Shown here piece by piece: positions 1 to 12,891 of a DNA stretch of 64,000 nt (positions are counted from its first letter, which is position 1; each line of letters starts with the position of its first letter). Source of the DNA: Haemonchus contortus (Eukaryota > Nematoda > Chromadorea > Rhabditida > Trichostrongylidae); NCBI GenBank assembly GCA_000469685.2, contig LS997564.1, forward strand, positions 31,692,843 to 31,756,842. Reading direction: 5' to 3'. The notes beneath the pieces are model-generated. The model was not told the origin of the DNA. It saw only the letters and a program-made list of their open reading frames with translations, and did no database searches. The translations under genes and the position numbers were made by a program.

Positions 1-100
1 GTGGGTATATAACACCCCTTTGCAATGAAAATAGGGTATTTAATACCCATTTGGGATAAGAATAAAGTGGGACCTAACACCCATTTCGGACAGAATTAAG
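1..100. repeat. 33-bp imperfect tandem repeat, three units, cut by window edge
   Basis: Three consecutive units of about 33 bp can be aligned (1-33, 34-66, 67-100). Each begins with GTGGG or GGG, has a central AACACCC/AATACCC and ends in an A-rich tail (AAAATA, AATAAA, AATTAA). The first unit touches the window edge, so the array may continue to the left. No coding potential is visible. Confidence 0.6.
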
Positions 101-3100
101 TTAATGGTTGAAGGTTAAACAATCGATACAATGCTTTTGCAAGAAAGGGCTGCACCTTTCATGGGGAAGGAATCAATTCGAAAGACCAAAGAGAGAAATA
201 TTTAATCGGCGGCGAAAAAACTGCTGAAGCAAAAGAAAGGGAACTAGTTAAAAATCTAGAAAGAAGAAATAATTTATGAAGTTCCCTTAAGCAAGTTGAA
301 ATCCAGAAGCGGAGATTCAAGCAACTTCTGTGGATGACACGTCGAAAACAATTTTTCTCATTCGCAAAAACTCGGGAGGCTCGGCTGTCAATGTGTGGTC
401 GCAAATGATACTTCGTTGACCACCCACATCGTTTACTAACGAGCAGCTGCACTTCCTCTGAAAACCTTTGGTTTCTCCAAAGACCAAGCAGATTGCAAAG
501 CTTTACAGCAACACGCTATGATTAAAAGAACACCTTCACTACTTAGAATTCGTCGGCACCAAGTAATGAATTACTTCCTAGGTGGTGTAGAAGCTCATTC
601 CGAACTCCGATATCTCCAAAAACCAAGCTAATTGGTATCAAGGACATGAGTCAAGGTGAAAATCTAACCAAAACTTCCAAAAAAAAGCGTTTCAGTGGGG
701 AACCCACAGATTTTATGTACTGATGTACATCTTTTTCTATTTTTTCTTGGGAAGACTACAATACGCGATTTGGAACGCAATGTAACCAACAATTCAGTTT
801 GCACCATAGCAACCGCAGCTCACACTGTTCAAATAGCATGCGATCGGTTCCGAAGCAACAGAATACACAAAAAAGTGCGAAAATCGCAATAGGAGAATAG
901 AGGAAACTTTAAAGGAGAACAGGTGGGAAAGTGTAAACGTGTTCAGTATGGTGTGAACCATTAACGCTGATATAGCAACTGATTCGATCGGTTCCCAAGC
1001 AGAAGAATACACCAGAATATGCGAAATTAGCGGCGAGGGGGGGGGGGATTTGAGGGAGAACGCTCAGTATAGTATAGATCTGTTCACTGTAGCATAAACC
1101 GTTACCTCCAGTCACAATTTGCCCTAACTAAACAGTAAAGTATAAACACAGGGTCCGCCCGTTCCTAGACAGTGACGAAGAACGTCGTCAGCACAGAGCT
1201 TCCGCTTCAGTGGTAGTTAGTAATCTATGCATTGGCAATAGCATAGTGCAGGTCGTAGAATGTCCAGATACATCAAAAAGCCCGCCTCGGACAGAGTGGA
1301 ACGAGGTTCCTAGAAGGATCTGTTACCTTCGGAGAGGCTTTAGAATTCTCTTATCAATTCTGTGAACATGCACGCTATTCTGTAAACTCTGTCAACCTCG
1401 TCGGTACAAATTCTAGGTTGTACGCAAGAATGTGTAGAAGCAACGAGCAATGTTGTTTGGGAAGCTAAAAGGGCTCAAAAACGAGGATCGTGAAGAAAGC
1501 TGTATTTTATTGGACCAGTTTTGATTGGTAGGGCCATGAAATGTTTGTGAAAAAGCACAGAGTCCTTCGGTCACAGAGCGTCATTTGAACGACCGCAAGG
1601 AAATCAAAAACCACTGAGACCAACATTAGAGACGAATTGGTCATGCGTAGGGGGAGAAGCTGTCCGACGCAGAAAAAAGGACCACCGCAGTTGCATAAGA
1701 GTATCGAGGGGGAGAAGTGTTTGAGAACGAGTGCGGACTTTCTTGCGAAACCAGCTTACTATAGTATTACAGCCTGAGGTTCTTCGCAGTAATCATTCTT
1801 GCTCTTGCAGTTACTTCTACATTCTATTCGCGTGGGTCCAGTACAGGCCAAGTACTATCAAGTAGCAAGATAGGAGTGGAAGCCAAAGGATGTGAAACAA
1901 AAACAGCAGTGTTTTGGATGCCACGAGCGCTTACACAGTCTGCAAGGCTGCAGAATCGACGGACGGTATTGCCTTCAGATTTTTCGTCGCCACCGTGTTG
2001 ACTTATAAATGGTTGATGGGAAGCTCTTTTTTTTAAGCCCGTATCTAATCCTACGGATTTTCATGTTCTGCCTCACAAAATAAATATTAAGTATCCCTTT
2101 TGAACACGACACCAGAAGTTCAGCTTAAGAGTTTGAAGAAAGGAGAGCCACATTTCCTACTTGAACATTGGCCCTTCGTAAAAATGTTAGAACGTCTAAA
2201 CGTCTGTAAATAGTAGTCAAATGCAGGGCGTATACCGAACAAGCCTAGGTAAAACACCAATCTTGTATGATAAACGATTTGGGAGTTTAATTGAATTTGG
2301 GCTATTGTGATTACCGTTGGATCAGGGTGGTTGCTGACTAGATCCCTCGGGACGTCACACGAACAGCAGGACGGGAGTAAGGGTGATGTTCAGACTTCGC
2401 GAGAGGAATGCTATGCCTTATGTCCCTCGAGCGAACACGATCCACTGGACTACACCGGCTGGCGAAAGGGACGAATGAAGACGTTACTGGCATTTACTAG
2501 AGAAAATCGAATTTGCTTGTCCAAAGGGCCGACAGGTAATACCAGCGAACTTGATTTAATTCCAGGAATCAAGCTATAAGATACTCTTTCTTTCAGTATG
2601 CCTTCAATGTGAAATGATAATTCCGTTCCTTAACTTGCAAAGCGGAGCAGAGCAGAATGACTTATCGTCATTCACTAGACAGTGTATCCAGTTCTGTACG
2701 GATTGATAAATTCGTACGAAGGTATACTGAAAGTAGAAATGATTCGTGGGTCGACTTCTGGTCACGCATTCAAAAAATCATTTCAAAGAGAAAGATTTGA
2801 GAGAAGGATGAAAAATGAAGGCGGCCTTGTACTGCGAATGACCGGAAACATACACTGCCATCCGGTTGCCGCGGCACCGCACGATGTGCGACGAGTTCGC
2901 GCGACGAGAGTCCGGACCTGATGTACGTCTATGCCAAAACAAAGGAAGAACGAAAATCGGTGAAGAACCGAATTTCAAGCGGAAATTGAGACAGTGACCC
3001 AACCCTCTTTTCATTACAGGATTCCAGAAACTATGGAAGTTGAATAGGCTGTTTGTTGAGTTTGTTCCAAGAAAAGGTCTACCTACTCACATTATCCGTC

Positions 3101-4990
3101 TGCAGAATGAAAAGGTAAATAAAACATTACAAAGGAATTATTCGAAACCAAGAAAAGGACCTCCCAGCTGGGGTTATTATTGCTGAATTCCCCACAACTT
3201 TAAAAACAATATAACACCCCAAGTCGCAGCGACCAAAGTAGGGGATATGGGGAACTCCGCCCCTTTGCCAGGCAGAAAAAAAGAGTTGACGAAATCGTGG
3301 TTTTATGTACATGTGCGTCAGAACGGAGAAAAATGGATTGTAGGCAATTTCAATGATTTCTCATCAGAGCGTTTGAAACCACAAATCAAGAAAAATGAAC
3401 GGGATGGAAGAAAAATACCGGAGACAAAGATATGTGCATGAATAAGATTAATCAGTAATACCATAGTTTAATGATATCGTCGTTAATGACTTCTTGGTAG
3501 TGTCCCGCCAACGCGTAAAATCGATACTCCTGGAGCCGATTCGCTATGCCGCCAGTCCCAAATACCTCAACGATTTCGGGTTAAAGGAAAGTTTGGTAGC
3601 TTTTTTCTCTTAGCGGCACCTCATAAGCACACGTATACAACAGATGGGTATCGATTTTACGCGCGCGTTTTTTCTATTAGTGCACAAGTTGGAAATGGAG
3701 ATTGATTGGATTAGGCAAGGGCAACTCCAGGGACCCCTATAATAAAACACAACACGAAGCCCTTGTGTTCACAATGTGAAACGGGTAGAGTGTCGAAAAA
3801 AAGGCCATAAAGAGGCGATTGGAAGGACGACAGGCGTGATTTCACTCAATGCACCAGGCATGGCAAAAATTCCCAGGTACAAAGCTTCAAAACCAGTCAA
3901 GTTGGTCATTATCTGAAGTTCTCAATGCGATCAGGTGATCTGCGTCCACCTGGCAAACGATGAACGATGACCGTGTCCATCTCGCACCTGACCCCAAGTG
4001 CAATATCGATGGAATCCCAAGTAAGGGAATACGTGCAAACTGTTCCCTTCCCCCTTTGGAGACCCCCTGACCTATCAACCACTAAGTAGTGGTGTGAGGG
4101 AGCTCATACCCGTAAACACTAGCCATCTAATAGTGCTACTACTACTACTACGGAAGTGTGCGAATCGGATTCTGAAACGAACGATATGCGGGCAATGGGA
4201 GCGGTGTAGGTGATCGGTCAACAGGCAAGAGTGATGAGAAGCAGAGTATGGGCCAATGAGAGAGTACACCCCCGGCAGAGTACGCAGAGAAGCGAGCGAG
4301 CACGATGGTCGGAGACGGAGAGAAGGCTGGCAGGGACGCCGTTTTCGCGTGCCTCTCCGTGAGGCACTGTATCGTCTGATTTTGTTTCTTTTAAGGATTT
4401 CTTATCTTTGGACTTTTGCCAAAACCATTTTTATCAGATTTACCTCCCAACTTGTGGAAATTCGCCCAAACAGTTGTTTAAGGCCAACGATTCATGGACT
4501 TTCGTCTAATCAAGTCATAAGCCCTTGAGTGCAATTATTCGATGAAAGATGCATAATCGGCCACTAAAAGGCAAAATTTGATTTTTAAATTGGATTTTGA
4601 GTATCTCATCATTTCTGGTTTGGTATTGGAAGGAAGAAAAACGAAAATCTATTTTTCGTATTTTGACGTCATCAACACGGAGTATGCTTGAGAAGTTATT
4701 TTCATTGATGTTTCCTTAAATGCACAACAATGTTCTCTCTAGTAAAAGTACACTAATCAAAAGTTCTATTCCTTAGTCCTCCTCCCGCTGCATAATTTAG
4801 CACACCTTGCCACGGACTTATGAATTATCACTATCACTGTGCCGTTCGTTTACCTCTCGTGGGATTTTTCCGGAACTGCTTTTTGGATGCAAAATTTCGC
4901 TCGTTCGAGGCGTTTCTGTGTTTCACCCGTGGCCTCCCGAAACCGCGCGTCCGTTACTGGTTTCATGGCAAGATCCACGTCCGTTCCTTT
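101..4990. other. Gene-poor stretch; no supported gene
   Basis: Only short unrelated ORFs occur (for example 2307-2579 plus, 90 codons, and 3247-3441 plus, 64 codons). None shows a recognisable domain, a paired splice-site context or a consistent neighbouring exon. There is a run of G at about 1038-1048 and a short CTA microsatellite at about 4134-4150. A trans-splice-like acceptor for the ING gene lies at the right end of this stretch. Confidence 0.5.
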
Positions 4991-4996
4991 TTTCAG
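4985..4996 (+). promoter_or_regulatory. Candidate spliced-leader acceptor of the ING gene
   Basis: The sequence TTCCTTTTTTCAG ends at 4996, 55 nt before the proposed ATG at 5052. This matches the nematode splice acceptor consensus TTTTCAG. Without upstream coding sequence it is best read as a spliced-leader trans-splice site. An upstream in-frame ATG at 4839 lies before it and would be removed by such splicing. Confidence 0.5.
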
Positions 4997-5051
4997 TGAG
5001 TACTTGATCAGGCTGTCGCGTCGGCCGCTGCGCGTTCTCTCGAACCAATTC

Positions 5052-8000
5052 ATGCCGGCGTCTGCTGCTACGCCGGCACCGTCGTCTAAACCATCGAATG
5101 CCAGACTTAAACCAAATAAGGAAGCTACGAGTACTAGAGAAATACCTGATGATGCTGATATGCCAAGTACGTCGTCAGCGTCAGCCCCTACGGCGGCTCC
5201 GAATCCCTCAGCGAATCCTCCGCCACAACGTACCAAATCAGAACGATTACATGAGGCTTTGGAAATGCTCAACGAGTTTGACAGGAAGTGAGTGTGGTAT
5301 TTTTATTGAATATCTTATTTTTGTTTTGCTAAATATTAACGAATTTCCTTTTTTCACTTAGAGTTGTTCATGACTCAGAGAGGGAGCTTGTACCTCTCAG
5401 GACGAGTTTCCAAAGAAAACCCAAAAGCTCGTTGTCAGTGAAAGCTTTTCAGCATAGTATTCTACTCAATCAAGGCTTTTTTGTTTGAATATTTTTCTCA
5501 GAAAGTCCTTAATCTTGCGAAATATAAGCCGCTTGAAATTGTTCCATTTTGCATCATTCCTCTACAAATATTTCATTTTGTAGGAAAATTTATTTTTTTT
5601 AACAGTTGTGTTCATTTGATTTGAAGAAGTCACGTTGCTAAGCCTACTCTTTTCCGATGAAGAAGTCGAATTTCCTTTTGAATTAGATGAAATGTCAACA
5701 ATTGTTCTCGATGATAGGGATTAGTTAGAGAGCTGGTCAGGTGATTGTTAGTATATCAGAATTTGGGTGGGACTTCGAAATATTTTCTGCTTTGACTAGG
5801 CCGTATTACCTTGTTGAGATGAGACCCTTGTTGACGACCAATTTGGTCATGCAGTTGGTCTCAGTTTTTTCAATATGGCTAAATCAGGAGGACTTTGGCA
5901 GCTACCGAGTTCAACTGAGTTTTATACTGAAATTCTTGTTTTATTTTCAGCGCTCAGCACAACTATCGTCAAAACATTTTACAAATCCAACACAAGCTTT
6001 TGGAACGAATAGATGGTCTCATCTCTTCATTAACGACACTAGCCCCTTCCCCTTCTAATTGGCCCGAGCCACCGGGTCATAAAGAAGAACGGCAAGAAGC
6101 AACCACTTCGGTAAGCTGTTTCTTTATATTTTCGGTATAAGTTCTTTGTTTGTCTTCGAATCATTTTTATACTTTCTTTGTAGCTCAAAGATCATTTGAT
6201 ATGCCTCCAAAATGCGGCATTTGCTGCACGGGATCTCGCTGCGCAGCAGGCTGTTGCAGTTTTTGAGAAAATAGGAAAGCATCGACCTGAAGAAGTCAAA
6301 GGTTCATTTCTTTTTAATTTGTGTTATTCTTTTCCGAGTGTTTTTTAATAGGCGTTTGGAATTTTTAAACTCGTGGAAGCGTCAAAAATATAGAGATGTA
6401 ATGTAATATATAATGCTTTCTACTACTTGTGCTCATTGTGGAGTCTTTCAAGCAAAGGCTTTCTTCGCTCTTGAACTACGGTTTCCTTTTCTGTCTAAAT
6501 AGAAAAAAATGGGATGCTGCAGCCTCGGAGAACTTCTATATCAAGCGCAAGAACTTTTCTGCAGAATAAGGCCGTTTAAAGCCAAATAAGTCCAATTTAA
6601 ACGTGTGACATTCAAGTGGCTACTGAAATTCATCAAATGTATGGACCAAAGTTGGGACGTAGGAAAGGGGCTTGAAGGCTGATGTTGAAGTATCGTTTCA
6701 TAAAAGAGTGTTAAATAATTACAGCATTATAAGTTGATGATCAGCTCAAAGGGGTCTAAGGAAATAGGCAAAAGATGTAGTACTATGTTATAAAGCAAAA
6801 GGCTTAGCTAAGCGCTAGGTGCTATGCTTTATGTTGCTTCTTGCGTTTTAGTACTTTAAGAAGCATTTGCAATGCGAAAAATAGGAGGGGCTGTTGAGAA
6901 GCGAGTAAGATCTACTCATGTAAAACCAGTCATGAGGAAGACAGGAGATTGTAAAAGACCATGTACTGTTTCAAAAATAAAGAGCATTACATCTCAATCA
7001 TCAATGTTATTATACAAGATATTCATTTCGTTCGCGGTGACAAAATAGGAACTAGGGTAAAACAAAAGATTAGTTAACGCGGAAAAGAACAAGCACCGAC
7101 GGCTTTTCTAGTTTTCACACGCTAATTTATTTTTATACTTTTTTGAACCTGATTCGTACAACACTTCTGATTACTGCCAGTGCAGGAGCCCTATATAATA
7201 TTATTACTAATTATTTAGTTAAACGTGGGAAAACTACGAAAAAGGATCGAAAGGAGAAGGATGTACCGTCGTCCTCAAAATCCGATCGAACCAGTCAGCG
7301 AGAGAAAGCTCCTCCTGCTAAAGTATGTTTGTATTTACGCCATTGTTTATTTCTTTTATTCATTGTGTATAGAACGGGATGCTTTTTGAATAGGATTGCA
7401 CTAACAAATTGCAACCATTGAAGAGAACATCCTTTACATTTGCATAGGTTTTGAGCTATGTAGTGGTTAAGTAAATGTTGAACCGTTTTTCTTTAGCGAA
7501 TTCTTCTCTTTCGAATATCCAACACTCCCTCTGAAGACGTTAGAAATGTAGCTTTTGTATCGGCGCGTACTTTTTAACCGGCAGCGATTTCCAGTAGTTT
7601 TTTTTTTTTGTAGTGATTGCAGTGTTCGCATTAAGGTTATCCTTAAACTCTACTTTCCCTGAGTATGACACAATCAATGAAGAAAAGGTCCAAGCTATAT
7701 AAATCCTGATTTCGGATTTAGCCAAGTTGCAAGTTACTTCTCTTCGAAGGTATAGAATTGTAGGCGTCGAAATTCTTATTTGGCTTTTCCTAATCAGTTC
7801 TTCAATATACTTTGTGAGCAAGTAGTTCTTTTTGAATGATGTTATGACTATATCACCACTGCCTCTAGGAGCTTTAGATTAGGAGTAGCTTTTTCGTGTG
7901 TGATTCCCTTATTAGGTGAAAACCAGATCATCTCCGCTCGGATGCACAGTCATTCTTTGTGAGGGTAGGCAAGCCTAACCACGACTTAAAGAATCAGAGA

Positions 8001-8724
8001 AGAAGTTGCGATGCAGTGGACGAGGTTGATCTCATGGAATAATGTTTTCCGGGTTCTCTTGTAGAGAGCTGTGCTGTTCCTCAAATTTATCTCCTTTTTG
8101 GTAATATGTCAACGTGTTAGTCGAGTTGATCATTCCGTGATGGTTTACCGAATATAATTTCCTTAGGCGCAGCCTCAGGCTCAGACAAACTCGGATGATG
8201 CCACCCCGGAGACTCCTGTCACAACGAATAATCGGGTCGTAAATAAACGAAAGGCCACACAAACACCGACTTCAACGCCGACGGAAAAGAAGGTGCGTTA
8301 GCGTTGTACTGTATATAATAAGTTGGATCGACTTCTCCTTATTTAGTCAAAGAAGGAGAATGGTGTCAAGAAAAGGACAAGTAACAGGCTCAGCAAAACT
8401 CCTCGAGTGAAAGCAAAGGAGGAGGACGAACCTACGTACTGTTTCTGCAGTAGAGTGAGTTTGTTTCATTAATGCAGCCATTTAATGCTTTTGAATCAAC
8501 TTATCAGATAAATTCTTCAGATATCGTTTGGAGAGATGATCGGATGTGACAATGAGAAATGCGAAATCGAATGGTTTCACTTCGAGTGCATCGGTCTTAC
8601 CACAAAGCCTAAAGGCAAGTGGTTCTGTCCGAATTGCCGGCATCCGGATAGTGCTCGTATGCCGAAAGCGTCTCGAGCTATCAACGCCAATAATCGGAAC
8701 AATGCAGCGGTTGAGAAAGTCTAG
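5052..8724 (+). CDS. ING-family PHD-finger protein (inhibitor of growth, ING4/5-like)
   Basis: ING proteins read H3K4me3 and recruit histone acetyltransferase or deacetylase complexes in the nucleus. Seven exons join in one frame: 5052-5287, 5951-6110, 6184-6301, 7219-7322, 8173-8292, 8347-8454 and 8521-8724, giving 349 residues. The C-terminal PHD finger (about residues 274-322) has the complete C4HC3 zinc set, starting at EPTYCFCSR and ending at KGKWFCPNC. The H3K4me3 pocket residues are present: Tyr in PTYC, Ser and Met in ISFGEM, Asp in GCDN and Trp in EWFH. A helical stretch encoded by exons 2-3 fits the ING N-terminal dimerisation region, followed by a basic, Lys/Pro/Thr-rich linker. 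The start at 5052 is chosen because a trans-splice-like acceptor ends at 4996; an in-frame ATG at 4839 is the alternative. The PHD assignment is very secure; the N-terminal exon and the weak donor GTTCAT of exon 3 are less so. The C. elegans relatives known to me are lsy-13 and ing-3; I cannot decide orthology. Confidence 0.9.
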
Positions 8725-9816
8725 TCTCTTGTTTTTACTTTCAATTCTCTGATATCAAACCTTTCACACACATTTCAATTCCAAACGGTAACATCAGCAT
8801 CTGAATTTTCAGAATGTTTTATGGTTAACTAACTTAACGGTTTGTGAAATATTCTACCTGCGTTCATTGCTCCCCTATGTTTCTTTGTCATATTCACAGT
8901 TCATTTTCATGTTTTTATGTTCTCACTTGTAGACCTTGTGCCTACAGTTCAGTTCACTCAGAGTGGCCAGAATTCAGATAGCTCTTTACAAGCTAGGTTT
9001 GTAACTAAGATTTTTCTCGGCAGTCCTTTCGATTCAGCTCTAAAATCTCAAACCTCCTAGTTACCAAAACTAATTTCGTGTGATTTGCTCCTGATCTCTG
9101 GTGTCATCGATTGTTCATCAAGTGCTTAATGCTGTCTAGACTTTACCAGATTATGTTGAGCAGACTTTACTAGAAACTGCAGCTAGATGTAATAGCGAGT
9201 ATCTCCTAGAGAATGCCAAAAGCGTTGGTGGTGATTACAACCTCATAATCCGTCATCGTTCATGGTTAGTTAAGTTTCCGGTTTTCTGCATGCTTTGAAA
9301 AAACGGAGGAAGATCTGTTGATCAATGGGTCTTGGAAGTCTCACTGTAAGTGGTTCCTGTGATTCCAACAGCCAGTTGCACAGGGATTTTTCAAGGTTTT
9401 CTTCCTTTAATTGATTTGTGTACTAACATTCCTTTTTCGTTTTACAATTAATACTGTCATCGTATTTTGCAGTATGCCTGATGACTATTTTTGGGCACTC
9501 TACAAATTTATAAGACAGATTATGAGGAGGTATTTAGTACCAACGTTGAAATGCTAATCTCTGTGAGAGATATTCTTCATGTTCTCTACATCCGCATTTC
9601 CACAATACCGGTTCATAATAGAATCTTCTCTGGGCTCTGAGGATCCATATTGTCTTTACCCGCAACCAGTCTAACCTCTTGCGTTGTAATCTTCATAGAT
9701 GTGATATGCTAACCGTTTGAGCGGATCAAATTTCCTCAGTGGATCTCCTATGACTATGGTAGATGCGTAGACAAATCGTTGCTTGTGAATAGTTATGATT
9801 TTACGATAAACATGAA

Positions 9817-9822
9817 AATAAA
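9817..9822 (+). terminator. AATAAA polyadenylation signal, probably of the ING gene
   Basis: AATAAA lies about 1.1 kb after the ING stop codon and about 120 nt before the PYM start. The intervening 8725-9942 holds no supported exon and is best read as a long 3' untranslated region plus a short intergenic spacer. Confidence 0.4.
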
Positions 9823-9942
9823 GTATTTCAATTGTCATTCAGTGTGCTTGGATGTGTTTTACCGGTTTTGCCAGATGATTATAGTGAGTAAATTCGAATT
9901 TTAATGTCTTGCAATGTTACCGTAGTTATTTGTATCAGTTAT

Positions 9943-11726
9943 ATGGCATCATCAGCCATCAATAAACAAGATGGAGGTGATACTCGGATAAGGACTAGTC
10001 AAGGTCAGTTTAGTTGCATTTGTAAATTCAGTAATTTTGAATTTTTCTGTAATAACCTAATTGTTTTGTTCTATACATTAATCTTGGAAGTTTTTGCTGT
10101 GCTATATTATTTATTTGTCTAATTACCATATATTAATCGGATCTTTACATGCCAGGTGAAACTTTCATTGCCGCTACTCAAAGACCGGATGGGACATGGC
10201 GAAAAGCCCGTCGTGTAAAAGATGGGTGTGTTACTTTTTCTCTTGAGATGTTTTTGAAGTGCATTACATTTTTCTAACCCCTTTTATTTAAGAAAAAATT
10301 ATGTGATTAACTACGACTGTGATCGCTATTTCGACCCTAAAACTCATTTACGGCTTCGGTGATCCACTTTCCACTCAAAAAATGACCACTGTAATCCTAT
10401 AACATATTTACGCTGCTTAGCTAACATGCACCTGTTCATGTCTTGTACAGTTGCAGCTGAACAACTGTGGGTGTGGTTTTATTTTAGAAACGAGTATTAA
10501 GCCTACCTTGAAATTTTTGACAATTGTAGCTATGATTTTTTCCGGCATCAAATTTTCTTGTTTCACTTTCGGTTACCACTACAATCTCTTGTTTTTATTT
10601 TTGCATTGAAGAGAGGATAACCTACCTTCGTAAACAATTTTTGGGAGACACTGGCACTGATTTCTTGAGCCATGTTGTTAAAAAGAAAAAGAACTTGAAA
10701 AGTATGATGGAAACAAAAGAGAAAAATCGGTACGTGAATGTGTCTTGGCAGTGTCTTACTAATTCACACTGAAGTATGCTTGTTTGCTAGTATGCTGAAC
10801 AGCAGAGCCAAAAACGTTTTAGCGAATCTATTTCTCTAGAGTAATGACAATTTCAATATCTCTACCTATTTGTACTAGAACACAGAAAGAAACAAATTTG
10901 TTACCTTCCAAGCGTTATTAAGGAATGAAGGTTGTTGTTTATGTTATCCATAAATCCTGTTTCAAGCAAACCGCGTGTAATTCGCTTATGTTCAGAATCA
11001 TGGAGCTTCGAATGTAAATGACACTTTTCACGACTTTCTTATCTGTGCAGAGTGAAACTCAATTATTTTACTGTAAACCTCCTGTCAACGTATTCTGATA
11101 AACACGTAATGGTTCCCTTGGTTGCCTCATGCTGGGTTCTTCCCGATATTCAATTCCGACGATGTGTGTTCTTGGAGCAGGGCTACCTAGCGCTACTCCG
11201 CCTACGCTGACGGTCATTTTCTAGTTAAAAAGGCTTTGTTCAGGTATATTCCACAAGAAGAACAACCAAAATATCAAAATCCAAGCCAAGTAGCAGCGTC
11301 AGCTCGCGGCCGAGTGGTCGTAGGAATGACTCCACGAAACATGCAACAGGCAACTGCTGGACCTCGTAAGCCCATAGCAGGTTGGTTAATTCGTTAACTT
11401 TCTGGGCCATTTACTCATTAACACACAAAGAAATATTCAGCTGTATTCCAACCAAAGGCGGCTATAACCCCACAGGAACAGATTCAAAAGAAAATCGACA
11501 AAGTAAAGTTAAAATTGACGGAAATAGCAAAGCTTGAGGTAAGCGTGAACGTTGACTAATAAGTATGACATATGAGATAGACACCGCAACTCACAAAAAT
11601 AAATTCTAGGAACGGATAAATAGTGGTGAAATTATTCCGCTGCCGAATCAAATTGCAAAAGTAGGTCGTAAGACGGAATACGAGAGCGAGATCGAAAAGC
11701 TCACAGAAGAAATGGAAAAGTTATGA
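9943..11726 (+). CDS. pym-1: PYM homologue, partner of Y14 and Mago (exon junction complex recycling factor)
   Basis: PYM binds the Mago-Y14 core of exon junction complexes in the cytoplasm and, with the ribosome, removes them from mRNA. Five exons join in frame: 9943-10003, 10156-10225, 11244-11380, 11441-11538 and 11610-11726, giving 160 residues. The diagnostic N-terminal Mago-Y14-binding block is at residues 25-50: [17 protein letters not shown], then [10 protein letters not shown]. This matches the family pattern of [10 protein letters not shown], a basic stretch and Y(I/V)PQEE. The C-terminal third is a Lys/Glu-rich coiled coil ([19 protein letters not shown]), as in other PYM proteins. 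The start follows a TTTGTATCAG acceptor by four nt. An extra, phase-neutral candidate exon lies at 10616-10729 in the long second intron (see findings). The stop codon overlaps an ATG (ATGA). Confidence 0.93.
10616..10729 (+). other. Candidate 114-nt cassette exon inside PYM intron 2
   Basis: The segment has a pyrimidine-rich tract and AG on the left and a strong donor GTACGT on the right. It is 114 nt long, starts and ends in the phase of the flanking PYM exons, and is open in that frame, encoding [20 protein letters not shown] and then a Lys-rich tail. Inclusion would insert 38 residues exactly between KDG and YIPQEE, the most conserved block of PYM, so it is not the canonical form. It could instead be chance or an exon remnant of another gene. 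Confidence 0.3.
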
Positions 11727-12440
11727 AAGTACTCGCTCCTCACGATCATGGCGACGTTGAATTACGTCAACGAGATTCACTGACACCACTGTTTGTAGCT
11801 GCCCTGTTGGTCTCTGCAAAATTAAGTATTTTCAAGTAAGGCTATCATAATTTCACAAAAATCACTTGTGATTAACAAACTGAGAATTATTTTTTTTTTT
11901 TCGGAAATGGTTTATGATTCTCAGAAACTTATTCAGCTCACACAAGTTCCCTCGTATTTGAGTGCAGTTTTATTTGTTGAATGTGTTATTGTATTAGTAC
12001 TGTGTCTTACCGGTGATCGCATAAGTCGCAGCATTCACCAAAAGAAAAACCCTGATTTTTATGAGTTGCATTCACCAAAAAACCACGATTCTTCAACGAT
12101 TCAAGGCGAGAGCGAGCGATTTTCGTTTTTTCGTCAAAGCAATTGAAAAATACGAAATTCTTGTGTTTTGGAATGAAAATTTCCTATTTTGTGAACGGTT
12201 TTTGTGAACATTTGCCATGTTTTACAAAATTAATAGAGCGAATATTGACCGTCCGTGGTATCTACTCGGTTGATAGGGCATGCACAATGAACCCCAGCTG
12301 CGCATCCCAACTAGTAGGCTGCCGTACTTCCAATATCGACGCTTGTGCTCACTGGTACATGAATCGTTTTCGAAACAAATTGAAGGAAGCGAAAAGAGGT
12401 CTTAAATGCGTGGACCACGTAACCGCTTTGTAATTGGTAC
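11723..12440 (+). other. Region after PYM with overlapping ORFs, probably 3' UTR
   Basis: An ATG at 11723 overlaps the PYM stop as ATGA and opens 38 codons ([20 protein letters not shown] onward) up to TTCAA|GTAAGG. A second open stretch at 11868-12143 contains a hydrophobic segment (VPSYLSAVLFVECVIVLVLC). No splice combination I tried joins them in phase. I recognise no family with confidence; the default reading is 3' untranslated sequence ending at the AATAAA near 12456. Confidence 0.25.
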
Positions 12441-12455
12441 ATGTGACTTCCACAA

Positions 12456-12461
12456 AATAAA
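12456..12461 (+). terminator. AATAAA polyadenylation signal after PYM
   Basis: AATAAA within CACAAAATAAACAAC, about 730 nt after the PYM stop and the first plausible plus-strand signal downstream. Confidence 0.35.
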
Positions 12462-12678
12462 CAACGACTAAAAGTAAACTATACTGTGCTCATACAATAA
12501 CAAAGCGTTGTGACATTTACTAAATGGTCTTACTGTAGTTGTAGAAGGAAGCAGTGCTCCCGCGGGAGCCTGCGATTTACTGGACAATACAACGACCTAA
12601 TCTGTTTTGACCAAGATCGGACCAAAGTCGACCACTCGGTCACGCAAAACTGATTAGCCGTACGCTCGCGGTTAGAGA

Positions 12679-12891
12679 TCAACATGCAGTAGGGCATAGG
12701 TAAGTAAATCCTATGGTTAGGTGCACCACCATCGCTATTTCAAAGCGACCAGCATTTGCCACCTTAAAATAAACCCGTCCGTCAAAATATGATGCGTTGA
12801 GGGTGATGTGATCGTCCACAACAAATTGCAATCCTTTTTTTCTGGTGTTGTGTTGAATTTTCCAACGATGTTTTCGAAGCAATGAACGCAT
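12679..12891 (-). other. Unassigned minus-strand ORF of 70 codons
   Basis: An open frame starting MRSLLRKHRWKIQHNTRKKG and continuing through VVDDHITLNASYFDGRVYFK lies between PYM and BLOC-1 subunit 1. A possible donor AAG|GTGGCA follows TYR-PHE-LYS. The composition looks coding, but I see no matching partner exon and recognise no family. Confidence 0.2.

Noticed and set aside
4839..5051. In-frame N-terminal extension of the ING gene from the ATG at 4839
   Set aside because: A strong TTTTTTCAG acceptor lies downstream at 4996, and the extension (Phe/Arg/Ser-rich) has no ING similarity, so the ATG at 5052 after trans-splicing is preferred.
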